From assembly GCA_002747145.1 (NCBI GenBank), contig PDTI01000024.1, forward strand, positions 1 through 46,880: DNA of 46,880 bases. Direction: 5' to 3'. The notes under the pieces are model-generated. The model was given only the letters and a program-made list of their open reading frames with translations, was not told the DNA's origin and did no database searches. Position numbers and translations under genes: made by a program. Shown piece by piece: positions 33,432 to 41,543 of the stretch. Each line of letters starts with the position of its first letter. Position 1 is the first letter of the stretch. This DNA comes from Desulfobacter postgatei. GTDB lineage: Bacteria > Desulfobacterota > Desulfobacteria > Desulfobacterales > Desulfobacteraceae.

Positions 33432-33558
33432 ACTTTATACCATACTTAGTCCTTATTATTTTTATGTGACCCATTGGGAAATCATAATCTTGTATATTTA
33501 GAATGTTTATTGTAAAATTGTAAAGTATAATAGGACGAAATTTTTTTTGGTTAATCCT

Positions 33559-33723
33559 CAGAGATTGTTTGGTAATTGATGAATCGGCTGCAATCTCATG
33601 AAAATGGCCCCAATTCTCTCAAATTTTATGCGAAGAGTCCGGCTATTAACAGAAAATTTGTAAAAATTGGTTCTCATTTTCATGAGATTTCGCTTCGATC
33701 CCCTAATTAGCAAACAAGCTCTT
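33559..33723. repeat. Palindromic repeat element B, copy B3 (long form)
   Basis: About 165 bp. The left arm is AGATTGTTTGGTAATTGATGAATCGGCTGCAATCTCATGAAAATGG, and the right arm, read inwards on the other strand, is AGAGCTTGTTTGCTAATTAGGGGATCGAAGCGAAATCTCATGAAAATG. An inner pair (CAAATTTT / AAAATTTG) encloses a unique core. No ORF spans it convincingly. It directly touches element A3. Confidence 0.8.
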
Positions 33724-33724
33724 A

Positions 33725-33883
33725 GGCCCATGATCAAAATAAAATCGCCCATCTACTTGTCTTTTAAGTCACTCTCGGCGTTACGCCAAAGGACACATAT
33801 AACCAATATGCGTCCAGTGGCGTGCCTTGATGGTGACTTAAAATCCGGCGTATCTGTGGCAGATTTAATTCTGATCATGGGCC
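33725..33883. repeat. Palindromic repeat element A, copy A3 (complete, nested)
   Basis: 159 bp, differing from A2 at only a few positions. It has the same terminal inverted repeats (GGCCCATGATCA ...). The left flank is AACAAGCTCTTA (end of B3) and the right flank is TTAGAGCGTGTTTG (start of B4). The TTA on both sides looks like a 3-bp target duplication, and removal of the element would restore GCTCTTAGAGC. Confidence 0.88.
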
Positions 33884-33957
33884 TTAGAGCGTGTTTGATA
33901 ATTGATGAATCGGCTGCAATCCCATGAAAATGGCCCCAATTTCCCCAAATTTTATGT
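33884..33957. repeat. Repeat element B, copy B4 (one arm)
   Basis: TTAGAGCGTGTTTGATAATTGATGAATCGGCTGCAATCCCATGAAAATGGCCCCAATT follows the left arm of B3 almost base for base and then diverges after CAAATTTTATG. The second arm is absent or replaced by the diverged A-like palindrome that follows. Confidence 0.75.
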
Positions 33958-33966
33958 CAGAAAAAA

Positions 33967-34100
33967 ATAAATCCCCCCATTTTGCTTGTCTTTTTACCTG
34001 GTTTCACGTTGCGCCAATGGGCCTTCAATATTGCGCCCATTGACGCGCTTTGAAAATAGGCAAAAAACCGTCGCTCTATTGGGGTGGGGAAATTTTTCGT
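33967..34100. repeat. Diverged A-like palindrome
   Basis: The start (AAATCCCCCCATTTTGCTTGTCTTTT) resembles the A-family inner arm (AAATCCCCCATCTGCTTGTCTT in A4). The stretch TTGCGCCAATGGGC pairs with GCGCCCATTGACGCG, and the outer ends AAATCCCCCC / GGGGTGGGGAAATTT also pair. It looks like an old relative of element A. It completes a repeat-only gap of about 770 bp (33432-34203) before the next gene. Confidence 0.5.
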
Positions 34101-34203
34101 GATCCTTACTCTCCTTTACGATAAACGCTTTTGATATCCTTACTTTTATGATAAGAATAGAGAAATCATTTAACTTTATGAACTGTCGCAAATGAGGGAT
34201 ATA

Positions 34204-35697
34204 ATGACCCATTCAAAGCTATTGACCATTGCGGATCTGATAGATGAGCTGGATATGGGGAAGGCCACTTTAAAATTCATTTTACGTCGATTCAGCCCAT
34301 GGCTTGCCACACAAATTGTCAACGATGGAACATGTTACACTGAACAGGCGGTTACCACCCTTTTAAAAATCAAAAAGTTTCTGGATGCAGGTATGCTGCC
34401 CCAACAGGTCGAAACTTGCCTTGCACAGGAAGCAGAAATGCTTAACGCCACGGCAAGGGTACAACATTTTACCGACAGTCAAGGGACAATTCCTTTGGAT
34501 AGGGAGGCGGTATCTATGTTCAAGGATCTGTTCCAGGTATATATAAAAAAACAGGACCGTATTGCTTCAGCCCAGGAAGCACTTGCCCGGGTGGAAGAAA
34601 AAAAAGCAAACGCAATGGAAAAACGGGCTGCTGCTGAAGAGAAAAAAGCCGATGCAATGACGAGCATAGCCCTGGCATTGCAAAAGATGCACGAGCAGCG
34701 CAGCGTTGCTCCCCAGGCGATGGAAATTGCCGGACGTGCCATGGAAAGCTTAGCTCTGGAAGAATCAACCAGGCTTGACCAAAGCACTTTGGATACCGGT
34801 TTTGATGAAAATGACCCTCTGCGTGAAGACCCAGATCCATTTAAAGGTCAGGAGCACGAAGATCTTGACGACACCGGTTCTTCCAACATGGATGATCTGT
34901 CTTTATTGACCCATGAAACAGCCCTGACATCTGACGATATTGATGACCTGTCTGCATTGATTAACGATGACTCTGATCCCCACAGCGACCTTAACGATAT
35001 TGAAAGCCTGCTGGAAGAAGCCCCGTCAGCACCAGAGACAAACAATCTGTCAAATGATATGGATAATTTGTCAACATTAGTTGATTCTGATTTGCCTTTG
35101 TCTGATTCCCCAGATATTAGAGGTCACAATGAAGACGGCCTTGATGATCTGTTCAGTCTTGTGGATATGGATACCGATGCCCCAAAGGATCTGAATGAAG
35201 ATCTGGATGATTTGTCCAAGCTTATTGCGCCTGACGGTGAAAAGGCTGTTGAGGACTTAGATGATTTATCCGTCCTGATTAAAGCGCCACAGCCCCAGGA
35301 ACCTGTGGATGATCTGTCCAAGCTTATTGAGTCTGAAAATGATGAGCCAACCAGCGATGTAGATGATCTTTGGCCCCTGGTCTGTGATGCAGATCGTTCA
35401 CACAAAGAAGTCCAAAGCCCGGCTGAACAGTCAGCTGATGCGCCTGGGATGGATAACCTGTCTGCGCTGATTGATGACACACCCTCAATAAAACCGGATA
35501 TTTCGCCAGATCAGGATATGAAAGCATACAAGGCTGCTATCATGAAAATCATTATTGAATTAAAGGAACAAGGCCTGACAGCCAAACAGACAACGGATCA
35601 GCTCAACCGGGATGATGTCGCCACCCTGTCCGGAAAACCCGCCTGGGGCTTAAAAGCCGTGGAAAAAATTTATGGGTTTATTGATTCTGCAAAATAA
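34204..35697 (+). CDS. Unknown modular protein: MerR-like N-terminus, coiled coil, ten hDDLSxLI motifs, recombinase-like C-terminus
   Basis: 497 residues from the ATG at 34204, which has a GAGGG site 6 nt upstream; the tracked ATG at 34192 has none. Residues 1-75 look like a winged-helix MerR-type domain (LLTIADLIDELDMGKATLKFILRRF ... YTEQAVTTLLKIKKFLDAGM). Residues 105-175 form an Ala/Glu/Lys coiled coil. Residues 225-425 are very acidic and hold ten copies of a degenerate motif (MDDLSLLT, IDDLSALI, LDDLSKLI, VDDLSKLI and others) spaced 16-30 residues. The end (ELKEQGLTAKQTTDQLNRDDVATLSGKPAWGLKAV) is like the DNA-binding tail of serine recombinases. No catalytic domain is visible. Confidence 0.75.
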   Translation: MTHSKLLTIADLIDELDMGKATLKFILRRFSPWLATQIVNDGTCYTEQAVTTLLKIKKFLDAGMLPQQVETCLAQEAEMLNATARVQHFTDSQGTIPLDREAVSMFKDLFQVYIKKQDRIASAQEALARVEEKKANAMEKRAAAEEKKADAMTSIALALQKMHEQRSVAPQAMEIAGRAMESLALEESTRLDQSTLDTGFDENDPLREDPDPFKGQEHEDLDDTGSSNMDDLSLLTHETALTSDDIDDLSALINDDSDPHSDLNDIESLLEEAPSAPETNNLSNDMDNLSTLVDSDLPLSDSPDIRGHNEDGLDDLFSLVDMDTDAPKDLNEDLDDLSKLIAPDGEKAVEDLDDLSVLIKAPQPQEPVDDLSKLIESENDEPTSDVDDLWPLVCDADRSHKEVQSPAEQSADAPGMDNLSALIDDTPSIKPDISPDQDMKAYKAAIMKIIIELKEQGLTAKQTTDQLNRDDVATLSGKPAWGLKAVEKIYGFIDSAK

Positions 35698-35745
35698 TAA
35701 CAGCCATGGACTGATCGGAACGATTAATTTCCATTATTGAAATTT

Positions 35746-36684
35746 TTATTTTGCCCCTGCCGCGTCGGCGAAACGCGTATCCACAAAGTCATCCAGATCA
35801 ATAAGGGAAGTCATAATATTCATTTTATCCATCATATATTTCTGAATTATATCAAGATCTTCTTTTTGGGGATAAAGTTCTCCTGTCAGAATCCGGTCAG
35901 GCGGATCTGTAAGCACCCGTCTGATAATATCCCTATCCTGGGAAAAAAACTCAGCACCAATAATTGAAGCCGGCTCAGGCTGTGAATCAATGGCAAGTCC
36001 GGACCGTACAAAACTTGTGCAGATTTCCTGAATAGCTTCGGGATTATTTTCAATCACCTCGGAACGCATGACAAAAACACAACAGGGGTGCTTGGCCCAC
36101 AAATTTTTTGACAGCTCAAATTCTTCTCCATGCCCGGCTGCGATCACCTGGGAACCAAATGGTTCAGCGACGATAAACCCGCCGATTTCGCCCTCTTCGT
36201 CATACTCAAGGGCTTCGGGCATCTGGAAAGGCGCAACAACCTCAAGGGTAACATCAATTCCCTTTTCCGTGGCACGTCCGGGTTTCAACCCTTTCTCGGA
36301 TAACAGTTTGTGAAACAGCATATTGTGGATGGAGAGCTGATATGGAATCAAAACGGTCTTACCCGCGAAATCTTCAACGGAATTGATGCTGGCTCTTTTG
36401 TTTTTAACCAGAACACTGCCTGATTTATGGGCCAGCAACAGCAGTTTAAGATCAACACCGGCTTTGAAAAGATCCATGGCTGTTGGTGCCAGAACCAAAG
36501 CCCCGTCCAGGGATTTCACAGCAAGCGCATCAGCAACTTCATTCCACCCGTTTTTAACCACAGGTTCCAGTGTGCAGTGTTGAAAGGTTTCCATACGTTG
36601 TTGCAATTTTCGAGCTGTTACACCGAGAATGAAATGATCAGTGATTTTAAGATATCCGATCTTGATCGCGGGCTTTTCCGCCAT
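35746..36684 (-). CDS. NMT1/NrtA-like substrate-binding-fold protein without signal peptide
   Basis: 312 residues. The periplasmic-binding-protein type 2 fold of the nitrate/sulfonate/taurine group is seen in IKIGYLKITDHFILGV, SLDGALVLAPTAMDLFKAG, LLAHKSGSVLVKN, VEDFAGKTVLIPYQLSIHNMLFHKLL, GGFIVAEPFGSQVIAAG and HPCCVFVMRSEVI. It begins directly with the fold (MAEKPAIKIGY), so it appears cytoplasmic, and no ABC permease or ATPase is adjacent. It may be a ligand sensor rather than a transporter part. A GGAGG site precedes the ATG. Confidence 0.7.
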   Translation of the reverse strand: MAEKPAIKIGYLKITDHFILGVTARKLQQRMETFQHCTLEPVVKNGWNEVADALAVKSLDGALVLAPTAMDLFKAGVDLKLLLLAHKSGSVLVKNKRASINSVEDFAGKTVLIPYQLSIHNMLFHKLLSEKGLKPGRATEKGIDVTLEVVAPFQMPEALEYDEEGEIGGFIVAEPFGSQVIAAGHGEEFELSKNLWAKHPCCVFVMRSEVIENNPEAIQEICTSFVRSGLAIDSQPEPASIIGAEFFSQDRDIIRRVLTDPPDRILTGELYPQKEDLDIIQKYMMDKMNIMTSLIDLDDFVDTRFADAAGAK

Positions 36685-36767
36685 TTCAAGTACCTCCGGG
36701 GATGATTTAGTATGTCATAAATATTCTGAATCTGCCACAATTTCGCAATAATGTAAACCCTGGGGCT

Positions 36768-37538
36768 TTATAAAATAATAGAATCAGAGAACCCGGTCAA
36801 TTCAGCCTTTTCTTTTGCTCGGATTAGTATGCCTGCGAAAATCAAATCCTGGGGAGCGGTGAGTTTGATGTTAAACGGACCTCCGTCCACCATGGCCACC
36901 GGTATTTTCGCATGTTCACAGACTGAGGCTTCGTCTGTGCCCGAAAAGCCGGTATTCCAGGCATGGGAAACAGCCTTGATAATCAGATCCAGGCGAAAAA
37001 CCTGGGGTGTCTGGGCCCGGAACAGTCCATCCCGGTCAAGGGTGCAGATGATCCTGCCGTTGTGATCAACCTTTTTTACGGTATCTAAGATACCCAGGGC
37101 CGGAATGCAGGCACCATTTTTCAAAGCACCATCAAGGCACCGGTCAATCAGGTTTTCACCCACAAAGGGCCGGACCCCGTCATGAATCAGCACAAATGTT
37201 GTTTCAGGTCGGGCACAAATTTTCAACGCTTTATCAACTCCGTTACCCACGGAATCCTGACGGGTAACACCGCCTTGGATAATATGCAACGGTGTAGAAA
37301 ATGAAAACCGGTGCAAAAGGTCGTTGCGGATAAAATCCAGATCCTGTTCCGGAACCACCAGAATAATTTCATTCACCCGGAAGTGCGCGTCAAAGGCGGA
37401 TAGCGTACGAACGATTACCGGAACACCTTCCAGCTCAATGAACTGTTTTTTAACAGTAGACTGCATGCGCAGACCTTTTCCGCCCGCCACAATCACAGCA
37501 ATATTTTTAACGTTTTTTTTATTTTCTACATCAGACAT
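36768..37538 (-). CDS. ispD: 2-C-methyl-D-erythritol 4-phosphate cytidylyltransferase
   Basis: 256 residues with the CTP-binding loop AVIVAGGKGLRMQSTVKKQF, PVIVRTLSAF, VTRQDSVGNGVDKAL, HDGVRPFVG, RAQTPQVFRLDLI and GTDEASVCE. It forms CDP-ME in the MEP isoprenoid pathway. The segment GGKGLRM has Leu in place of the more usual S/T. It lies 5 bp after the HPr-domain gene, so the two are in one operon. ispF is not in the window. Confidence 0.95.
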   Translation of the reverse strand: MSDVENKKNVKNIAVIVAGGKGLRMQSTVKKQFIELEGVPVIVRTLSAFDAHFRVNEIILVVPEQDLDFIRNDLLHRFSFSTPLHIIQGGVTRQDSVGNGVDKALKICARPETTFVLIHDGVRPFVGENLIDRCLDGALKNGACIPALGILDTVKKVDHNGRIICTLDRDGLFRAQTPQVFRLDLIIKAVSHAWNTGFSGTDEASVCEHAKIPVAMVDGGPFNIKLTAPQDLIFAGILIRAKEKAELTGFSDSIIL

Positions 37539-37543
37539 AAACG

Positions 37544-38857
37544 TTAAATCAAATAACTTAATTCACTGGGCAAGGGAATACCCTTACCCATATGGTCTTC
37601 GCCGTAATTGACGCCGGAAAGGATTTTTAAATCATTCAACGCTCTGGAATCTCCCTCAAAGACGACCGTCTCAATCTTCTCTTTTTTAATTTTTCCCCCG
37701 GCCCACTGGATATCAAGGACCGAGGATGCATCAAACTGATCTTCTCCCACATGAAGCTTAACTTCGCCGCCATAATATTGAACGATTTTTGCCACCAAAA
37801 GGCTTGGTCGGCTGTGAAAGCCCCTGTCTTTGGGAATTCCCACTTCAATTGTGCCCGATTCCATATTGTCATTTAAAACCTTTGTAGCCACAGCCTTGCC
37901 CGAGGATAAAAAGCGGCCTGCATAATATAAACAATAATTCATGGCACGGTCCAGAACAGCATCCGGATCAATGAGATCGCCAAGGGACAAAGTGATGTGC
38001 TTATAAACTTGTTTAAAACCGGTATCATACAGGTGGCGTTCATAAAAATGAAGTAAACGTCCTAACACCTGAAGAATATGAAATACGATGGAAAAATGAC
38101 TGCGCAACTGGCTTAAAAGTGATGCATCAGGGGATTGCAACGTCGTGACCACATAGGAATCAAAGGAAGACTGAATATTATGCACCCGCATCTCATAGCT
38201 TCTGATTGTCACCTCGTTGATAACATCAGGGACAAGCTTGTAGATGGTTTCAAGGTCATAACGTTCATAAAAGGTAAATTGTTCAAAGTCCCGGATCAGT
38301 TCAAGAAACTGACTGGCGATTCGTGTCAGATTTTTTTTCTGATCCTTTTTGGGCATGGCGTCGTCAATATTATGTTCCAGCTGACTGGCCGTGGCAATGC
38401 CCGGGAAATAGTTCAGGTCATATTCGGATTCCGGAATCGTGATTTCCAAACGTTTTGCCTCCCCCAAGGCAACAGGTGCAGCCTGGTGAATCGCATCCTG
38501 GAGAAATTGAAGCATATCCAGTGCTTCCTGTTTAAAGGCAGTGTGATTCTGATCCCCGAAATTGTAAAAATCGAACCGGTCCAGGGTGTGACGCTGGGAA
38601 TAACAGGCAAGGGAAAGGTGTCGAATTGCTGCTGAAATGGCACGGTAAAACACCCAGTCCTTATTTTTCTTTGCACCATGAAAGTCAAGAAAATCTTCCA
38701 TGATGTGGGAGGTGATTATCAATTTTGAGCAAAGCTTTTTGGTAAAAAGATAGTCGGTGTCGTCATTCAATCCAATAATGAACAAAATACATTGAAGATA
38801 CTCATGTGAAAAGATATTTGCTTTTTCTTTAAACGATATGTCACAGGTGTTATTCAT
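37544..38857 (-). CDS. HPr-domain protein with large helical N-terminal region
   Basis: 437 residues. The last 105 residues match the PTS phosphocarrier HPr: EVGIPKDRGFHSRPSLLVAKIVQYYGGEVKLHVGEDQFDASSVLDIQWAGGKI. The His of FHSRPS is at the position of HPr His15; the usual Ala before the Arg is Ser. The HPr Ser46 region reads DASSVLDI. The first 330 residues are helical and unrecognised (MEDFLDFHGAKKNKDWVFYRAISAAIRHLSLACYSQ; IRDFEQFTFYERYDLE). The arrangement points to a regulatory rather than sugar-transport role. ispD follows at 5 bp. Confidence 0.75.
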   Translation of the reverse strand: MNNTCDISFKEKANIFSHEYLQCILFIIGLNDDTDYLFTKKLCSKLIITSHIMEDFLDFHGAKKNKDWVFYRAISAAIRHLSLACYSQRHTLDRFDFYNFGDQNHTAFKQEALDMLQFLQDAIHQAAPVALGEAKRLEITIPESEYDLNYFPGIATASQLEHNIDDAMPKKDQKKNLTRIASQFLELIRDFEQFTFYERYDLETIYKLVPDVINEVTIRSYEMRVHNIQSSFDSYVVTTLQSPDASLLSQLRSHFSIVFHILQVLGRLLHFYERHLYDTGFKQVYKHITLSLGDLIDPDAVLDRAMNYCLYYAGRFLSSGKAVATKVLNDNMESGTIEVGIPKDRGFHSRPSLLVAKIVQYYGGEVKLHVGEDQFDASSVLDIQWAGGKIKKEKIETVVFEGDSRALNDLKILSGVNYGEDHMGKGIPLPSELSYLI

Positions 38858-38912
38858 AAAAAATTTCCATCAGTTAGTACCCGAACAAAAACCGTGAATT
38901 TTGTCGATTACT

Positions 38913-39009
38913 TTTATATGAAAGAACTTAAGTTAACCGATCAGTTTCTTTCATGATTTGTTGTGGGCAAACCTCGGTGAAAGACCAGGTCGGCCCATAG
39001 CCGTTCGTT
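38913..39009. repeat. Repeat C, copy C1
   Basis: About 97 bp, from TTTATATGAAAGAACTTAAG through TTTGTTGTGGGCAAACC to GGCCCATAGCCGTTCGTT. It is nearly identical (about six differences) to the copy at 46016. It contains an inverted repeat TGAAAGAACT / AGTTTCTTTCA. It lies just downstream of the rnpB 3' end, so it could act as a transcript end there. Confidence 0.75.
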
Positions 39010-39027
39010 GGTCACAAAAATGTTTTC

Positions 39028-39490
<463 letters not shown>

Positions 39491-39498
39491 GAAATTAA

Positions 39499-39515
39499 GG
39501 CCCATGATCAGAATA
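39499..39515. repeat. Terminal fragment of repeat element A (A5)
   Basis: GGCCCATGATCAGAATA is the right terminus of element A only. It lies between the rnpB 5' end and the stop codon of the zinc-ribbon gene, flanked on the left by TTAA. The remainder of the element is not found. Confidence 0.5.
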
Positions 39516-40226
39516 TCAGCCCTTCTCATAATAAAGAATGCGGCTGCACTGGGGGCAAAATATCAACTCATTTCCGCGCTGAACTTCAATATACAGCTGG
39601 GGTGGAATATTCATAAAACATCCTAAACAGACCTGATCCTGCACCCCGGCAACGGCAGATCCCTGATTCATTCTGGAAATGCGTTTGAACTGCTCTAAAA
39701 GTTTAGGATCCAGACTTGCACCAATCTCTTTCTGGCTTTCAAGATATTCCCCAAGACGTTTGCGGTCTTTTGTGGTTTGTTCTTCAATCTGATTCTGCTC
39801 CGCTTTGATCTGTTCTTCAAGCTGCTGATATTCTTTTTTACTTTCATCCACAATAGTCTGGGACTTTTCCCGATCTTCCATGATTTGTAACAATTCTGTT
39901 TCTAAGGCATCTTTTCTTTTTTTGTTATCATCCACCTCCCTGAGCAACACCTGATACTCTCTATTTGTGGTTACATTGCGAAGGGTTTCATTGCTTTTGA
40001 CAATACGGGCATCAACAATTTTAATTTCATTTTCACTGTCAAGACAATTTTTTTCCAGCTTTTCAAGTTGTTCTGCATTTTCTTTCAACGCTGCTGCAAA
40101 CTGTTTCAGTCTGGATGCCAGTTTGCTTTTCTTTTTTTCAATCTCGTTTAGGACCTCATTAAGACGGACAATTTCGGTTTCAGCCTCCTGAAGTTTTACA
40201 AGGGTGGCAATATCTGGTTTTGACAT
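39516..40226 (-). CDS. Coiled-coil protein with C-terminal C4 zinc ribbon (DUF164-like)
   Basis: 236 residues. Residues 5-170 form two long antiparallel coiled-coil helices (LQEAETEIVRLNEVLNEIEKKKSKL ... KKEYQQLEEQIKAEQNQIEEQ). The end is a zinc ribbon with CLGC and CPQC pairs (VCLGCFMNIPPQLYIEV ... LIFCPQCSRILYYEKG). The family is widespread and often next to a Nif3-like gene, as here (14-bp gap). It is thought to bind nucleic acid, but its function is not established. rnpB follows directly. Confidence 0.85.
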   Translation of the reverse strand: MSKPDIATLVKLQEAETEIVRLNEVLNEIEKKKSKLASRLKQFAAALKENAEQLEKLEKNCLDSENEIKIVDARIVKSNETLRNVTTNREYQVLLREVDDNKKRKDALETELLQIMEDREKSQTIVDESKKEYQQLEEQIKAEQNQIEEQTTKDRKRLGEYLESQKEIGASLDPKLLEQFKRISRMNQGSAVAGVQDQVCLGCFMNIPPQLYIEVQRGNELIFCPQCSRILYYEKG

Positions 40227-40240
40227 AAGGTGTTACATCC

Positions 40241-41056
40241 CTATATGGTTAAAAATGGATCTTGTTCCTGCTCATATGTATGAATTACAATTTCATATTT
40301 TCCGGTATCAAACACCTGCCCAAGACGTTTGCTCAAAAGCTCAACAGCAATGGATTCGGAAGAAAAGTGGCCGATATCCACAGCGGATTTACCATGGGCC
40401 TCTATATCCCGTGCCTCGTGGTATTTCAAATCCCCTGTGATATATACATCCATGCCTGAACCTAAAAATTGAGTCGTCAAAGAGCCGCCTGAACCCGAGC
40501 ACAGTACTGCTGTCGACACCATGTTTCCGGGATTACCAATAATTCTTACCCGGGGAATTGCCAATTTTTCTTTAATCCGGTAAGCCAGTTGTTCAAGTGT
40601 CATGGCCCCGCCAAGCTGCCCCATGCGACCAAGACCTTGAATCTGATCGTCAGGTTCATTTTTCGTTGCATCCGCAAGAAAAACATCGGTGCAGAAAATG
40701 TCCAGTTTTTGAGCCAGATAATCGTTCAGACCATCCTGGGCTTTATCCAGATTTGTATGGGCACTAACGATGGCGATCCGGGATCTGGCACTGATCAGAA
40801 TGGCAGATCCAGGCATCCTGGCGAAATCAATCTGTTTTTCAGGGGACATGATCAGGGGATGATGGGTAATCAGCATGTCGCACCCCAACTTTTCTGCTTT
40901 GCCCAGTGCCCTGTCCGTCACATCCAGCGCAATTAGAATCTTAGATACCTGCCAGCTGGGATCACCTGCCTGAAGCCCGGAATTATCCCAGGATTCAGCA
41001 AGGGAAAAAGGCGCAATTTGATCTACAATATCGATAATATGTTTTACCGTGGACAT
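40241..41056 (-). CDS. Nif3-like dinuclear metal-centre protein
   Basis: About 271 residues. The metal ligands of the NIF3/YbgI family are visible: ESWDNSGLQAGD, DMLITHHPLIM, VSAHTNLDKA and YITGDLKYHEARD. Members form hexameric rings with a two-metal site and are annotated as GTP cyclohydrolase I type 2-like, though the reaction is uncertain. The tracked start at 41101 falls inside a terminator hairpin, so the ATG at 41056, after GGATTAAAAAC, is taken. It is co-transcribed with the zinc-ribbon gene. Confidence 0.88.
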   Translation of the reverse strand: MSTVKHIIDIVDQIAPFSLAESWDNSGLQAGDPSWQVSKILIALDVTDRALGKAEKLGCDMLITHHPLIMSPEKQIDFARMPGSAILISARSRIAIVSAHTNLDKAQDGLNDYLAQKLDIFCTDVFLADATKNEPDDQIQGLGRMGQLGGAMTLEQLAYRIKEKLAIPRVRIIGNPGNMVSTAVLCSGSGGSLTTQFLGSGMDVYITGDLKYHEARDIEAHGKSAVDIGHFSSESIAVELLSKRLGQVFDTGKYEIVIHTYEQEQDPFLTI

Positions 41057-41074
41057 GTTTTTAATCCGACTTCT

Positions 41075-41105
41075 AAAAAAAAAGCGTGGAGTACACTCCA
41101 CGCTT
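41075..41105 (-). terminator. Terminator upstream of the Nif3-like gene
   Basis: On the minus strand AAGCGTGGAGT-GT-ACTCCACGCTT is a perfect 11-bp stem followed by nine T. It ends transcription coming from rpoD and tRNA-Met. Confidence 0.85.
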
Positions 41106-41182
41106 AAAATTTGGGTCTATTTTTGTATTGCGTTACAGGCATATCCATGTATAACCTGATCATCCTTTCCCTTCTTAACTCT

Positions 41183-41324
41183 ACAGGCTGTTACAGAATG
41201 CTAATTTTCCCAATTTCCTGGTTGGACAATAAATTTGATCCTTACGAATACTCCATGTATGCCTGCGGTCAAATTGATTTTCCGCCTTGAACTTGAAAAA
41301 ATTATCTATTCCGTAACAGCCTGT
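41183..41324. repeat. Element D with terminal inverted repeats (MITE-like)
   Basis: 142 bp bounded by a perfect 12-bp inverted repeat, ACAGGCTGTTAC / GTAACAGCCTGT, with further complementarity inside (AGAATGCTAATTTT / AAAATTATCTATTC). The left 33 bp recur at 45982. It has no coding sequence. It fills most of the gap of about 290 bp between the terminator at 41105 and tRNA-Met. Confidence 0.65.
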
Positions 41325-41394
41325 CAAAAATCAAATTTCAGTATACGAATTAGCTTTCCCTCCTGTGTAAGACCTCATAAATGAATAGGCGCTT

Positions 41395-41471
41395 TGGTGG
41401 GCCCACCTGGATTCGAACCAGGGACCGACCGGTTATGAGCCGGTGGCTCTGCCAAACTGAGCTATAGGCCC
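41395..41471 (-). tRNA. tRNA with anticodon CAT, probably tRNA-Met
   Basis: 77 nt with CCA encoded. The acceptor stem is GGGCCTA / TGGGCCC-like with one G-T type pair, the D arm is TAGCTCAGTTTGGCAGAGC, the anticodon arm is CCACCGGCTCATAACCGGT with anticodon CAT, and the T arm is CCTGGTTCGAATCCAGG. The paired 5' end excludes initiator tRNA. Elongator Met is favoured, but a lysidine-modified tRNA-Ile2 has the same anticodon in DNA. Confidence 0.88.
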
Positions 41472-41511
41472 GGAAAGCCGCTTTGATACTGCGTTGCAAG
41501 CAAATTTTGAC

Positions 41512-41540
41512 TATATATAGTAACACCGGTTTACTGTCAA
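41512..41540 (-). promoter_or_regulatory. Promoter of tRNA-Met
   Basis: On the minus strand TTGACA (41540-41535) is separated by 17 bp from TATATA (41517-41512), about 40 bp before the tRNA. It starts 3 bp after the rpoD stop codon, with no terminator in between. Confidence 0.8.
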
Positions 41541-41543
41541 GCA

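Noticed and set aside
33667-33927. ORFs reading SPIYLSFKSLSALRQRTHITNMR and similar at 16109 and 33667
   Set aside because: They are translations of palindromic element A. The frames are not preserved in the other copies, and there is no ribosome site.
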